Numbered from the stretch's first letter, positions 46,766 to 57,200 are shown. The stretch: DNA of 64,000 bases from Roseiarcus fermentans (GCF_003315135.1 NZ_QNRK01000031.1:7910-71909); one strand, 5' to 3'. The notes: generated from the sequence alone by a model not told the origin. Numbers and translations: made by a program.

Positions 46766-46945
46766 CCTGTAGGGCGGGGTCGGCGACCCCGCCCCGGCGC
46801 GGTCGGCGAGAGTCGGGGGCGGCCCGCCCAGCCGCGGTCGGCGACCGCGCCCTACAGTGCGCGGCCTGTAGGGCTCGGGGTCGGCGACCCCGCCCAGGCG
46901 CGGTCAGCGACCGCGCCCTACATTGCGGGGGCAGACCGCGCCCTA
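46766..46945. repeat. Family C REP block, right of RAYT
   Basis: Several palindromic units like those at 45976-46151 (CTGTAGGGCGGGGTCGGC, GACCCCGCCC, GGTCAGCGACCGCGCCCTAC). The block runs into the phytochelatin-synthase-like gene: that gene's TAG stop is the TAG of the terminal repeat's TGTAGGGCG. Confidence 0.85.
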
Positions 46946-47632
46946 CAAGGGTTGGCGCGCCTCGACCTCCAGCACGCCGCGCTTCAGGCCGCTGTCGGAG
47001 TCGATCGTGTTCTGCGCCTCGTACAGGCGCTGCGTCGGGACCAGCCAGGGCTTGAATCGGGCGTTGACGTCGCCGACGAACACGAGATCCTGATCGGCGA
47101 GGTAGCCGAGGACGGGCGAGAAATGGCCGTGGCCGCGGCCGAACAGGGGCTCGCGGGTGAAATTGACCACGATCCGTTCGGACGGGTCGTTGCTCTTGGC
47201 CATCTCGGCGCGAAAGTCGTCGAGCGACAGGCCGCGCAGCGTCTTGACCGGCGCGTCGGCGGCCTTGCCGAGAACTTCGGCTTCCTGGTCGAGCGTCAGG
47301 CCGCGCGGAAGATAACCGAAGATCTGGAACGCCCCCGACAGGTCGGCGACCGTCTTCGGATCGGTCGGCCGGCCCTCCGACAGCATGACGTCGGCGACGC
47401 TGGTCGGCCCGCAGACGCTCTGGTTCGGCTGATAGACGTAGCCCGCCGGACCGTAACGATGGGCGACCGGGAGCGACCAGGCGCGCGCCAGCAGCGCCTC
47501 GTTCTGATAGGTCGGCGTGCGCTCGATCGAATCCGGCGGAATGGGCGGCGCCGGCCACAGGACCGCCGCGACGCCGGCGGCGGCAAGAACCCCGGCCAGC
47601 GTGAGCGCGATCGCCCGTCTCGTCAGGCGCAT
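46943..47632 (-). CDS. Phytochelatin-synthase-like papain-fold protein
   Basis: 229 residues. An N-terminal hydrophobic stretch (IALTLAGVLAAAGVAAVLW) anchors or exports it. The catalytic triad of phytochelatin synthases is visible: C74 in NQSVCGPTSVAD, H170 in GHGHFSPVLGY and D188 in FVGDVNARFKPWLV. Bacterial members usually hydrolyse glutathione or its conjugates to gamma-Glu-Cys rather than polymerise it, and some bind metals. The start directly abuts the rarA stop (TGAATG), implying coupling. The stop codon lies in a REP. Confidence 0.9.
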   Translation of the reverse strand: MRLTRRAIALTLAGVLAAAGVAAVLWPAPPIPPDSIERTPTYQNEALLARAWSLPVAHRYGPAGYVYQPNQSVCGPTSVADVMLSEGRPTDPKTVADLSGAFQIFGYLPRGLTLDQEAEVLGKAADAPVKTLRGLSLDDFRAEMAKSNDPSERIVVNFTREPLFGRGHGHFSPVLGYLADQDLVFVGDVNARFKPWLVPTQRLYEAQNTIDSDSGLKRGVLEVEARQPL

Positions 47633-48943
47633 TCAACCCCCTCCCCGCTCGCCGCGAAGCTTCGCCCACCAGTCGAGGCGCTTGCGGATCTCGCGCTCGA
47701 AGCCGCGCTCGACCGGCTGGTAGACCGTACGCCGCCCGAGCGCCTCGGGCCAGTAATTCTGGCCGGAAAAGGCGTCCGGCGCGTCGTGGTCGTAGTGGTA
47801 GTCCGCCCCGTAGCCCTCGCGCTTCATCAATTTCGTCGGCGCGTTGAGGATGGTCTTGGGCGGCGTCAGCGAGCCGTGGCTCCTGGCGAGCGCCTGCGCG
47901 GCGGCCCAGGCTTTATAGACGGCGTTCGATTTCGGCGCCGTCGCCACATAGACGACGGCCTCGGCGATGGCGAGTTCGCCCTCCGGGCTGCCGAGGAAGT
48001 CGTAGGCGTCCTTGGCCGCGTTGGCGACCACGAGCGCCTGCGGATCGGCGAGCCCGATGTCCTCGGAGGCCATGCGCACCACGCGGCGGGCGATGAACAG
48101 CGGGTTCTCCCCGGCGTCGAACATGCGCGCGAGATAGTACAGCGCCGCGTCCGGGTCGGAGCCGCGCACGCATTTGTGCAGGGCCGAGATCAGATTGTAG
48201 TGGCCGTCCTGGCCCTTGTCGTACAGCGGCGCCCGCCGCTGCACGACGTCGGCGAGACGGCGGGCGTCGAGCGTCTCGCCCGGGCGGGCGGCGCGCCACA
48301 CCTCCTCGGCGAGCGTCAGCGCCGCGCGGCCGTCGCCGTCGGCCATGCCGATCAGCGCCGCGCGGGCGTCGCCCTCGAGCGGCAGCGGCTTGCCGACGAG
48401 GCGCTCGGCGCGGCCGACCAGCGCCTCGAGCGCCTCGGCGTCGAGCGCCTTGAAGACGAGGACGCGGGCGCGCGAGAGGAGCGCGGCGTTCAGCTCGAAC
48501 GACGGATTCTCGGTCGTGGCGCCGATCAGCGTCACCGCGCCGTCCTCCATCACCGGCAGAAACGAATCCTGCTGCGCCCGGTTGAAGCGATGGATCTCGT
48601 CGACGAACAGCAACGTCCCCCGCCCCTGCCCCCGCCGCGCGCGGGCGGCGTCAAAAATCTTCTTGAGCTCGGCGACGCCGCTGTGGATGGCCGAGACCTG
48701 GACGAACGTGTCCGGGCGCAGGGCGCCGATCAGGCGCGCGACCGTGGTCTTGCCGCTGCCCGGCGGACCCCAGAAGATCATCGAGCCGAGGGTCGGCGCC
48801 TGAAGCAGCCGCGTCAGCGCGCCGTCGGGTCCGGTCAGATGCTCCTGGCCCGAGACCTCGTCGAGACTCTTGGGCCGCAGCCGCTCGGCGAGCGGCGAGG
48901 GCGGCGGCGTGGCGCTCGGCGGCGCCTCGTCGAACAGGCTCAT
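47633..48943 (-). CDS. rarA: Replication-associated recombination protein RarA (MgsA)
   Basis: 436-residue AAA+ ATPase of the clamp-loader family acting at stalled forks. Walker A FWGPPGSGKTTVARL, Walker B LLFVDEIHRFNRAQQD, sensor 1 GATTENPSFELN, and the C-terminal tetramerisation region (GSDPDAALYYLARM, RMASEDIGLADP). The start at MSLFDEAPPS is chosen on family pattern; upstream in-frame sequence is repeat- and shadow-derived. It is directly followed by the phytochelatin-synthase-like gene. Confidence 0.96.
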   Translation of the reverse strand: MSLFDEAPPSATPPPSPLAERLRPKSLDEVSGQEHLTGPDGALTRLLQAPTLGSMIFWGPPGSGKTTVARLIGALRPDTFVQVSAIHSGVAELKKIFDAARARRGQGRGTLLFVDEIHRFNRAQQDSFLPVMEDGAVTLIGATTENPSFELNAALLSRARVLVFKALDAEALEALVGRAERLVGKPLPLEGDARAALIGMADGDGRAALTLAEEVWRAARPGETLDARRLADVVQRRAPLYDKGQDGHYNLISALHKCVRGSDPDAALYYLARMFDAGENPLFIARRVVRMASEDIGLADPQALVVANAAKDAYDFLGSPEGELAIAEAVVYVATAPKSNAVYKAWAAAQALARSHGSLTPPKTILNAPTKLMKREGYGADYHYDHDAPDAFSGQNYWPEALGRRTVYQPVERGFEREIRKRLDWWAKLRGERGGG

Positions 48944-49050
48944 GGCTCCCCTTGTCCCGCACGGGGGGCGGCGCTGTCCAGCGGCGGGAGGCGGAGAAAG
49001 CGACGCGACCCCGCGAAGCAGGACAGGGGCGCACAACGCAACTCCGGAGT

Positions 49051-49617
49051 TCAGGATTCGCGCAACGCTGCGCGAATGCGTTCGACGACGATCGGCAGGC
49101 CGCCGATGACGAGGTCGTCGGGAAAGCGCAGAACGCGAAAGCCGGCGTTGTGAAACCACTCGTCCCGCGCTGCGTCCCTGATCCGCGCCTCCTCCGTTTC
49201 GTGCGTGCGGCCGTCCGCTTCGACGATGACTCTTCTCGCGAGGCAAACGAAATCAACGAAATAAGGGCCGATCGGGGTCTGACGGTAACTCCCAAGCCGG
49301 CAGCGAACAGCGCCGTCATCGCGAGCGAAGCGAAGCGATCCAGGGCCGCTGGGCTGCTGTTGCGCCCTCTGATCGTCCCGCCGCCCTTCGTTGCGAGCAA
49401 TTTCTTCCGCAGGAAGCAAGCGGCGGCATGGATTGCTTCGTCGCTTTGCTCCTCGCAATGACGGGGTTGGGAGTTACGTCTGACGGCGAAACCCGTACCC
49501 GTCGACGCGATGATTGCGCAGCGCGCGCCATAGCAGCGTTTCCGCCTTCGTCATGCTCTGACGCTGCGCCCTTGCGAACTTGCGCGAGGACTGACGATAT
49601 CGCGGCGGCTCCTCCAT
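49051..49617 (-). pseudogene. DUF559 gene interrupted by a MITE-like element
   Basis: A DUF559 protein (Vsr-like endonuclease fold, function unproven) in two pieces. The 5' part (49617-49478) encodes MEEPPRYRQSSRKFARAQR, then AETLLWRALRNHRVDGYGFRRQT and a stop made by the insert. The 3' part (49284-49051) encodes QTPIGPYFVDFVC, EADGRTHETEEARIRD and EWFHNAGFRVLRFPDD. Deleting the element and one 8-bp target copy restores GFRRQTPIGPYFVDF in one frame, the canonical DUF559 sequence. The 3' frame alone stays open through the element and could give a 135-residue hybrid, but this would lack the family N-terminus. Confidence 0.9.
49285..49477. mobile_element. Family B MITE-like element, copy B2
   Basis: 193 bp with 11-bp terminal inverted repeats (GTAACTCCCAA and TTGGGAGTTAC) and an 8-bp direct duplication GTCTGACG at 49277-49284 and 49478-49485. 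The interior has the GTCATCGCGAGCG and CTCGCAATGACGG arms shared with B1 and B3. It encodes no transposase and must have been moved in trans. It splits the DUF559 gene. Confidence 0.92.
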
Positions 49618-49650
49618 GCCGCCTATGTAGCACGAACTGCGGAGACGACA

Positions 49651-49826
49651 CCCCTTCTCCGCGAAGCGGGGAAGGTGTCGCCGAAGGCGACGGATGGGGT
49701 GTGGGCCGAGGCGTCGCCGTGGGACGGATTGCACGATCGGCGCCGCCTGCCTGCACCCACGGAGTCCTGCTTTCCGCACCCCATCCGGCGCTTCGCGCCA
49801 CCTTCCCCGCTTCGCGGAGAAGGGGG
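49651..49826. repeat. Family A palindromic element, copy A3
   Basis: Same arms as A1 and A2 (CCGCGAAGCGGGGAAGGTG and CCACCTTCCCCGCTTCGCGG) with a different centre. It sits between the divergent starts of the DUF559 remnant and the serine hydrolase, so it may influence both promoters. Confidence 0.85.
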
Positions 49827-49910
49827 TGACGCCCAACGATAGCCACGGACTCTTGCCCCTCTCCGCTGCGTGACTATGCTCCCGCGTCCCTCGTCAGCGA
49901 GCAAACCCAA

Positions 49911-51095
49911 ATGCCTCATTCCGTCCTGCCCTACGTTCCCTCGGAGCGCCTGGGGTTCGATCCGCCCCGGCTCGCCCGCCTGACCGACGCGATGCAGCGG
50001 CAGATCGACGACGGCAAGGCGCCGGGGATCGCGATGCTGATCGCCCGCGACGGCAAGGTCGCCTACCGCCAGGCGCTCGGCGACCTGCGGCCCGGCGGCC
50101 CGGAGATGCGCGACGACGCGATCTTCCGGATCTATTCGATGACCAAGCCGATCGTCTCGGTGGCGGCGATGATGCTGGTCGAGGAGGGCCGGCTCTCGGT
50201 CCTCGATCCCGTCTCGGCCTATGTCCCGGCCTTCGGCGACGTGAAGGTCGGCGTCCCCAACGGCGACGAACTCGAGCTTCGCCCGCTCGCGAGGCCCGTC
50301 ACCGTGCAGGACCTGCTGCGCCACACCTCCGGCCTGACCTACGGCTTCACCGGCGCAGGCCCCGTCCAGACGCTGACCAAGGCCGCCGACGTGCTCAGCG
50401 CCGGGCGGACGACGGCCGAGAACGTCGCGGAAATCGCCGCGCTGCCGCTGATGCATCAGCCGGGAACCGTCTGGGAGTACAGCGTCTCGACCGACGTGCT
50501 CGGGCGCATCGTCGAGATCGTCGAAGGGGCGCGCCTGAGCGACGTCCTGCGTGCGCGCATCTTCGGCCCGCTCGGGATGCCCGACACCGCCTTCTTCACC
50601 CCGCACGCCAAACTGGCGCGCCGCGCCGACCCGTTCTCGTTCGAGATCATGACCGCGGCCGGCGCCGACATGGGTAACGCGGAGGCGCCGCCGAAATTCG
50701 AATCGGGCGGCGGCGGCCTCGTCTCGACGCTCACGGACTATGCGCGCTTCGCCGCCATGCTCGCGGGGGGCGGCGCTTTCGCCGGGACGCGATTCTTAAG
50801 CCCGCGCACGCTGGCCTGGATGGCGAGCGACCACCTCGACGCCCACGTCGACCGCCGCCACCCGCTGCTCTGGCCGGGCCACGGCTTCGGGCTCGGATTC
50901 GCGGTCCGGGTCAGGCAGGGGCTGGCCCCGAGCGCCGGAAGCGTCGGGGAATATTTCTGGGGCGGCATGATGGGGACGGCGTTCTGGATTTCGCCGCGCG
51001 ACAATCTGTTCGCCGTCCTGATGGTGCAGGCGCCGGAGCACCGCGAGTATTTTCGCACGCTGTTCCGCAACCTGGTGAGCGCGGCGATCCTGTAA
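49911..51095 (+). CDS. Serine hydrolase of the beta-lactamase/class C esterase family
   Basis: 394 residues without a signal peptide. The nucleophile lies in an SxxK motif (S76-MT-K79), the tyrosine motif is in VWEYSVSTDVLG, and FESGGGGLVST and WGGMMGTAFWISP correspond to the family's third region. Such proteins act as esterases or D-amino acid peptidases; substrate unknown. Cytoplasmic by sequence. Confidence 0.92.
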   Translation: MPHSVLPYVPSERLGFDPPRLARLTDAMQRQIDDGKAPGIAMLIARDGKVAYRQALGDLRPGGPEMRDDAIFRIYSMTKPIVSVAAMMLVEEGRLSVLDPVSAYVPAFGDVKVGVPNGDELELRPLARPVTVQDLLRHTSGLTYGFTGAGPVQTLTKAADVLSAGRTTAENVAEIAALPLMHQPGTVWEYSVSTDVLGRIVEIVEGARLSDVLRARIFGPLGMPDTAFFTPHAKLARRADPFSFEIMTAAGADMGNAEAPPKFESGGGGLVSTLTDYARFAAMLAGGGAFAGTRFLSPRTLAWMASDHLDAHVDRRHPLLWPGHGFGLGFAVRVRQGLAPSAGSVGEYFWGGMMGTAFWISPRDNLFAVLMVQAPEHREYFRTLFRNLVSAAIL

Positions 51096-51115
51096 CAATC
51101 GAGACTGCAAACGCC

Positions 51116-51182
51116 GCCGTCATTGCGAGGAGCGAAGCGACGAAGCAGCGGGTGGATTGCTTCGCTTCGCTCGCAATGACGG
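51116..51182. repeat. Family B core palindrome, copy B3
   Basis: 67-bp palindrome (GTCATTGCGAGGAGCGAAGC opposite GCTTCGCTCGCAATGAC) matching the inner arms of B1 and B2 but lacking the AACTCCCAAG termini. It lies between two convergent genes and could act as a bidirectional terminator. Confidence 0.75.
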
Positions 51183-51199
51183 GGCTCGCGCCGAAACCC

Positions 51200-52450
51200 T
51201 CACTCCGGCATGAAGGCCGGATTGTTGCGCGGGAACTTCGCCACCGTCTCGGGATCGAGATTGAAGGTCGCCGCGACCATCTCGGGCGGCGAATGGGCCA
51301 GCCAGTCGGCGAGCGAGACTTCCTCGTAGACGGACGAGCGGAACACCGCGATCATGACCAGATCGCTGTCGCCGGTGTTCTCGATGTAGTGGCCGAGGCC
51401 CTTCTTGACGTAGCCGATGTCGCCGGGGCGGAAGTTCGCGGTATTGGCGGACGGGCCGGCGTTGAACACGGTCATACGCGCCGTTCCCTTGAGGTAATAT
51501 TGCCATTCGTCGGCGTTCGGATGCCAGTGCAGCGTCCTGAGCGCGCCGGGCCTGATGGTGACGAGGCCGGCGGCGATCGTCGTCGACACGGTGAAGTTGG
51601 AGCTGTCGGCGATCTGGAGGGTTCCGCCATGGCTGTCGGCGACCTTGGGCGACTTGCTGAGCGCGAAGGTGAACGGATATTGCGGCGCGCCACGCGTGCC
51701 CGCCATCGCCGCCCGCACCTCCTCGAGCGGACCGGGAACCGCGCCCTGGAAGATCCAGCGGTCCTGCAGCGGGATGTTCTTGAACGCTTCCGCCGGCACG
51801 CCGAAATTCTTGGCCAGAACGTCGGGCGGCGTGTGCGCGATCCAGTCGGTCGCGGGCAGCGTGTTGAACTCCGAGGAGGCGCCATTGTCGAAGGCGAGCA
51901 CGAACTCGGCTCCGTCGGGCCCCAGTCCCTGCAGCGAGTGCGGCAGGCCGGCGGGGAAATACCACAGGTCGCCCTCCGCGACGTCGGCCACGTACGGGCG
52001 GCCTTTGGCGTCGAGCACGGTGATGCGGCAATGGCCGTAAGTCATGATCGCCCATTCCGCCTGCTGGTGCCAGTGCAGCTCGCGGATGCCGCCGGCCGAG
52101 AGCCGCATGTTCACGCCGGCGATTTCGGTGGAGATGGCGAAGTCCGACACCGTCACCTGACGGCCCCAGCCGCCGTTCTGGATGCGCCGCGGCGCGAGGT
52201 TGAAGGAGGCCCAGAACTCGGGCAGGCTGCCGACGTCGGTCGGCGGCGGATCGAGAAAGGTCGGCATCTGCTGGGCGAGCGACGCATCGTGCGGGCCCGG
52301 AATGGCGAGCGCCCGCGGATCGGCGACATTGACCGCGCCCTCGGGCGGCAGGTCGGGATTTCCGAAAGACGCGCCGCGCGCGAGAGTCGCGGTGAGCGCG
52401 GCGCCGCCAGCCGCGGTCGCGGCCAGCAAGCCTCGTCGTGACACGTCCAT
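51200..52450 (-). CDS. Bicupin oxalate decarboxylase-like protein
   Basis: 416 residues with a twin-arginine-type signal (SRRGLLAATAAGG). Two cupin domains each carry manganese ligands: LHWHQQAEW with the later His in GLPHSL, and LHWHPNADEWQ with GLGHYIEN. Oxalate decarboxylases convert oxalate to formate and CO2; some bicupins are oxidases. The start at MDVSRRG is preferred over an upstream ATG because it places the RR motif properly. Likely periplasmic. Confidence 0.9.
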   Translation of the reverse strand: MDVSRRGLLAATAAGGAALTATLARGASFGNPDLPPEGAVNVADPRALAIPGPHDASLAQQMPTFLDPPPTDVGSLPEFWASFNLAPRRIQNGGWGRQVTVSDFAISTEIAGVNMRLSAGGIRELHWHQQAEWAIMTYGHCRITVLDAKGRPYVADVAEGDLWYFPAGLPHSLQGLGPDGAEFVLAFDNGASSEFNTLPATDWIAHTPPDVLAKNFGVPAEAFKNIPLQDRWIFQGAVPGPLEEVRAAMAGTRGAPQYPFTFALSKSPKVADSHGGTLQIADSSNFTVSTTIAAGLVTIRPGALRTLHWHPNADEWQYYLKGTARMTVFNAGPSANTANFRPGDIGYVKKGLGHYIENTGDSDLVMIAVFRSSVYEEVSLADWLAHSPPEMVAATFNLDPETVAKFPRNNPAFMPE

Positions 52451-52586
52451 GAGCGGATCCCCCAGCAACCGGCTCCCTTCGCCGGAGCGACACTATGTCA
52501 CAGGGAGGAGCCGCACTCAACGAGGGTTCACAGCAGAACGCGGCGGCCCGCCGTCCGGCCTTGGTCGCGAAGCCGGGATGGCGCGC

Positions 52587-53024
52587 TCACCACACCCCGA
52601 CGTTCGGCATCGACGCCCACGGCTCGGCGGGCGGCAGCGCGCCGCCCTTCTGGAGCAACTCGATGGAGATAGCGTCGGGCGTGCGGATGAACGCCATGTG
52701 GCCGTCGCGCGGCGGCCGGTTGATCGTGACGCCGCCGTCCATCAGGCGCTGGCAGGTCGCGTAGATGTCGTCGACCCGGTAGGCGAGATGGCCGAAATTG
52801 CGCCCGCCGCCATAGACCTCGGGATCCCAGTTGAAGGTGAGTTCGATCAGGGGCGCCTGGGTCTTGCGCGCCCGCTCGGCGTCGCCGGAGGCGGCGAGGA
52901 AGACCAGGGTGAAGCGGCCCTTGTCGTTGTCGACCCGGCGCGTCTCGACGAATCCCATCAGCTCGAAGAACGCGATCGTCGCCTTCAGGTCGGTGACGCG
53001 GATCATGGTGTGCAGGTATTCCAT
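52587..53024 (-). CDS. VOC-family glyoxalase I-like protein
   Basis: 145 residues. It starts [20 protein letters not shown], the lactoylglutathione lyase pattern (H at the first metal site), with [21 protein letters not shown] and [10 protein letters not shown] supplying later ligands (E, H, E). It probably isomerises hemithioacetals such as that of methylglyoxal and glutathione. The longer upstream frame is spurious. Confidence 0.9.
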   Translation of the reverse strand: MEYLHTMIRVTDLKATIAFFELMGFVETRRVDNDKGRFTLVFLAASGDAERARKTQAPLIELTFNWDPEVYGGGRNFGHLAYRVDDIYATCQRLMDGGVTINRPPRDGHMAFIRTPDAISIELLQKGGALPPAEPWASMPNVGVW

Positions 53025-53177
53025 GCGCTTGACCTTTTCGGACGTTGGATCGCGCCAGCATAGCGCCTGCGCGTCCGCCGGGCATCCCCGACGAGGTCCG
53101 GGCCGGTTTCGGGATACGTCGTTTCCCGGTAAGCGGTTCACTCGGCCCTCGGGCCGCGATTCGGGAGGAACTCGGTC

Positions 53178-54146
53178 TTGCGCACGGCCTTCTGCTTCAC
53201 GCCCGACCGCGCCTTCTTCCCGCCGGCGGTGCGGGCGATCGCCTCGCTGATCGCGGCGGAGCCGGACGAGGCGCATGAGATCTACCTCGTCTGCGAGCCC
53301 GGGGACGTGACGCCCGGCTTCGACCGCCTGCCCGCCCGCTTGCGCGAGCGGATCACCCTCCTGACGCTCGACTTCTCGGCGCACGACAGGCGGCTGTCCG
53401 GAAAAGGCCGGTTCTCGCGCGCGGTGTTTCGCCGCCTGTTTCTCGCCGAGGTCCTGCCGGACCCGATCGAGCGGATCGTCAGCGTCGATTCCGACATGGT
53501 CATCGTCCGCCCCGGCCTCGCCCGGCTCGCCGACTTCGATTTCGCCGGGGCGCCCCTCGCCGCCGCCTACGACATGATCTTTCTCATGGACTTCAAGGGC
53601 GAGGACGACCCGCTGGTGAAGCGCTTCCGCCGCTCGCGGGCGGCGCTCGGCCTCGCGCTCGACACGCCCTATTTCAACGCCGGCCTGATGGCGATCGACC
53701 GGGCGGCGTGGCGGCGGGAAAGGCTCACCGAGCGAGTCACGACGGCGCTGAGCGAAGCGCCGCAGCGCTATCCCTTCATGGAGCAGGACGCGCTCAACGC
53801 CACGCTCGCGGGCCGCTTCGCGCCGCTCTCGCCGCGCATGAATTTCATGGGCGATTTCTTCCTCCTCGACCTCGAGCGCCGGATCGACCCGATCGTGCTG
53901 CATTTCGTCAACGCGCCGAAGCCGTGGAATTTGGGCGAATGGAAGGGCGAGGCGCGCTTCGCGGAGGACTACCGCGACTGGTTCCACACGTCCCCCTGGC
54001 CTGACTGGGCCGCGGCGCCGGACACGCCCGGTTGGCGGCGCTCGCGGCCGCCCTTGACCAAGGTCAGGCGGGCCTTCGCGAGCCGGCTCGCGCATTTCCT
54101 CGCGACGCAGCCGTTCCTCGACGGTCCGTTGCGGGTCGCCGGCTGA
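53178..54146 (+). CDS. Glycosyltransferase family 8 protein
   Basis: 322 residues. It has the GT8 metal/nucleotide-sugar motif DSD in [11 protein letters not shown], then [31 protein letters not shown] and [12 protein letters not shown]. It transfers a sugar, often galactose or glucose, to surface glycans. A TTG start is used: GGGAGGAA lies 8 nt upstream and no in-frame ATG fits the family N-terminus ([13 protein letters not shown]). Confidence 0.9.
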   Translation: MRTAFCFTPDRAFFPPAVRAIASLIAAEPDEAHEIYLVCEPGDVTPGFDRLPARLRERITLLTLDFSAHDRRLSGKGRFSRAVFRRLFLAEVLPDPIERIVSVDSDMVIVRPGLARLADFDFAGAPLAAAYDMIFLMDFKGEDDPLVKRFRRSRAALGLALDTPYFNAGLMAIDRAAWRRERLTERVTTALSEAPQRYPFMEQDALNATLAGRFAPLSPRMNFMGDFFLLDLERRIDPIVLHFVNAPKPWNLGEWKGEARFAEDYRDWFHTSPWPDWAAAPDTPGWRRSRPPLTKVRRAFASRLAHFLATQPFLDGPLRVAG

Positions 54147-54256
54147 CGGCACGGCCGTCCGCCGCGCCCGCCCGATTCGAGGTGGGACAACGGGCCGCTT
54201 GACGGGCCCGGGGATTTTGGCGTCCAACGGCTGCAATTGAGCGTGGGGGACGCCTG

Positions 54257-57200
54257 ATGTTTGGCGCGTTGATGACGTCACGGCGGTTCGCGCCGCTGTT
54301 CTGGTGCCAGTTCCTCTCCGCCTTCAACGACAATTTCGTCCGCAACATGCTGGTCATGCTGATCCTGTTCCGCTTCGGAGCCGGGGACGGCAGCCTGAAG
54401 ATTCTGCTCGCCTCGATGGTCTTCGTGCTGCCGGCGATCCCGTTGTCGGCGCTCGGCGGCGAGATCGCCGACTCGCACGACAAGGCGGCGGTCGCCCGAC
54501 GCCTGAAGCTCGCGGAGATCGTCGTCCAGGCGATCGCGGCGGCCGGTTTCGTGTTCTCCTCGCTGCCCCTCCTCTATGTCGCGCTGTTCGGGCTCGGCTG
54601 CATCGCCGCCCTGTTCGGCCCGATCAAGTACGGCATCTTGCCCGACCACCTGAGGCGGACGGAACTGGTCGCGGGCAATGCGCTGGTCGAGGGCGCGACC
54701 TATGCGGCGATCATCTGCGGCCTGATCCTGGGCGGCCTCGCGGCGGCGAACGGCCGTTCGTCGCTCGGGATCGTCGCGCAGATGATGCTGGTCGCCTTCG
54801 CCTGCTACGCCACGGCGCGCTTCATCCCGCCGACCGGGGTCGGCGCGCCGGGTCTGAAAGTGCGCTGGAACGTGTTCGCCTCGACCTGGGCGATCATCGG
54901 CGAACTGCGGGCGGACCGACGCTCGTGGGCGGCGGCGCTGGCGACGAGCTGGTTCTGGACGGTCGGCATCGTGGCGCTGTCGCTCGTGCCGGTGATCGTC
55001 AAGGCGCGGATCGGCGGCGGGCTCGACGTCGAGATCGGCGTCAATCTGATCTTCGCCGTCGGCGTCGCGCTCGGCTCGCTCGCCGCGGCGGCGCTGGCGC
55101 ACGGCCGGATCGAACTCGCCCCGGCGCCGTTCCTGCTCCTCGTCATGGCCGCGCCGCTGATCGACCTCGGGCTGACGACGAGCGGCCTCGCCGCGGCCTC
55201 GCGCACGGTCCCGCTCGCCGAGTTCTTCATGAGCCCGCTCGGCCTCCGGCTCGCCTTCGACCTGCTCGTCTTTTCCGCGGCGGCGGGACTGTTCGTGGTG
55301 CCGATCTTCGCCGCCATCCAGGCCTGGGCGGGGGAAGACCGGCGCGCCCGGGTGACCGCCGCCGTCAATGCGCTGAATTACCTGATGATGGTCGCGGGCT
55401 CCCTCGCGACCATGATCCTGCTCGAGCTCGTGCGGCTGAGCGAGCCGGCGACGCTCGTCCTGCTCGGCCTCGCCAACCTCGTCGCGGCGGCGCTGGCGTT
55501 TCGCTCCCTGCCCGCCAACCCGCTCGCCTTCCTGGCGCGCCTGGCGCTGGGGATCGTCTACCGGCTCGAAGTGGTCGGCGCCGACAATCTTCCGCGACCC
55601 GACGACTGCGCGGTGATCGCAGTCAACCACGTCTCGTTCCTCGACGCGGTCGCGCTCACCGCCGTCATGGAGCAGGCGCCGCTGCTGGCGGTCGACCGGA
55701 TCGCCGCGCGCCGCGGACTCGTCAAGCCGCTGCTCGGGATCCTCGGCATCGCGCCGATGGACCCCGCGCGGCCGCTGACCGCCCGGGCGCTGGTCGGGGC
55801 GGCGCGCGCCGGCCGCGCGCTGGCGGTGTTTCCGGAAGGGCGGACGGCGCTGACCCCGATGATCATGCGCGACTACGCTGCGTTGTCGCTGATGATCGAG
55901 AAGACCGGGGCGCTGGTCACGCCGGTGCGCATCGAGGGCGCGGAACGCACCCTGTTCTCGCGGCTCGACCCGGCCCATGTCGGCCGGCGGCTGTTCCCGA
56001 AGATCAGGCTCACCGTCCTGCCGCCGCGCCGGCTGGCGGTTCCGCGCGCGGCCAACGGCAGGGCGCGCCGGCGCGCCGCCGGCGCCGCGCTCGTCGACCT
56101 GATGGCCGACGTCGTGTTCGAAACGACGGACATCCGCCGCACCCTTCACGCGGCCTTCGAAGCGCAGGTCCGCCGCACCGGAGTGAAGCGGATCGTGGTC
56201 GAGGACCCGCTCGCCGGCCCCATGACGGTCAGAATGTTCCGCATCGGGATCGCGGTGCTGGCGCGCAAGATCGCTGCGCTCTCGGCGCCGGGCGAGACGG
56301 TCGGGCTCATGCTGCCGAACGCCAACGGCGCGGTGGTGACGTTCATGGCGTTGCAGGCTGCCGGCCGGGTCGCAGCCTTGCTCAACTTCACCGCCGGCCC
56401 CGCCAACCTCGTCTCGGCCTGCCGGACGGCCGAGATCCGGCTGGTGCTGACCTCGCGCGCCTTCGTCGAGAAAGCGGATCTCGGTCCGGTGATCGAGGCG
56501 ATCGCCGAGGTCGCCCGGATCGTCTGGCTCGAGGACGTGCGCGCCGGCGCGACCGCGCGCGACAAGCTCACGGCGGCGCTGACCGCCGGGCGGGCGCTGA
56601 CGCCGCGCGCGCCCGACGATCCGGCGGCGGTGCTGTTCACCTCGGGCACCGAGGGCGCGCCGAAGGGCGTCGCCCTGTCGCACGCCAACATTCTCGCCAA
56701 TGTCGCCCAGATCGACGCCCGCTACGACCTCAGGGTCTCGGACATCGTCTTCAACCCGCTGCCGATGTTTCACGCCTTCGGCCTGTCGGCGGGCACGCTG
56801 CTTGGGCTCATGACCTCGATGCGGGTCTCCCTGTACCCGACGCCCCTGCACTACCGCCAGATCCCCGACCTGATCGACCGGGTCGGCGCGACGGTGCTGT
56901 TCGGCACCGACACGTTCCTCACCGGCTGGGCGCGCAACGCCGCCGCCGACGGCTTCCGCTCGCTGCGCTACGTCATCGCCGGCGCCGAGGCGCTGAAACC
57001 CGAGACGCGCCGCGTCTATCAGGAGAAATTCGGCCTGCAACTGTTCGAAGGCTACGGCGTGACCGAGGCCGCGCCGGTGCTGGCCGTCAACGCGCCGATG
57101 TTCAACCGGATCGGCACGGTCGGCCGGCTCCTGCCCCACATCAGGACGCGCATCGTTCCCGTGCCGGGCATCGAGGAGGGCGGGCGGCTGTTGGTCAAGG

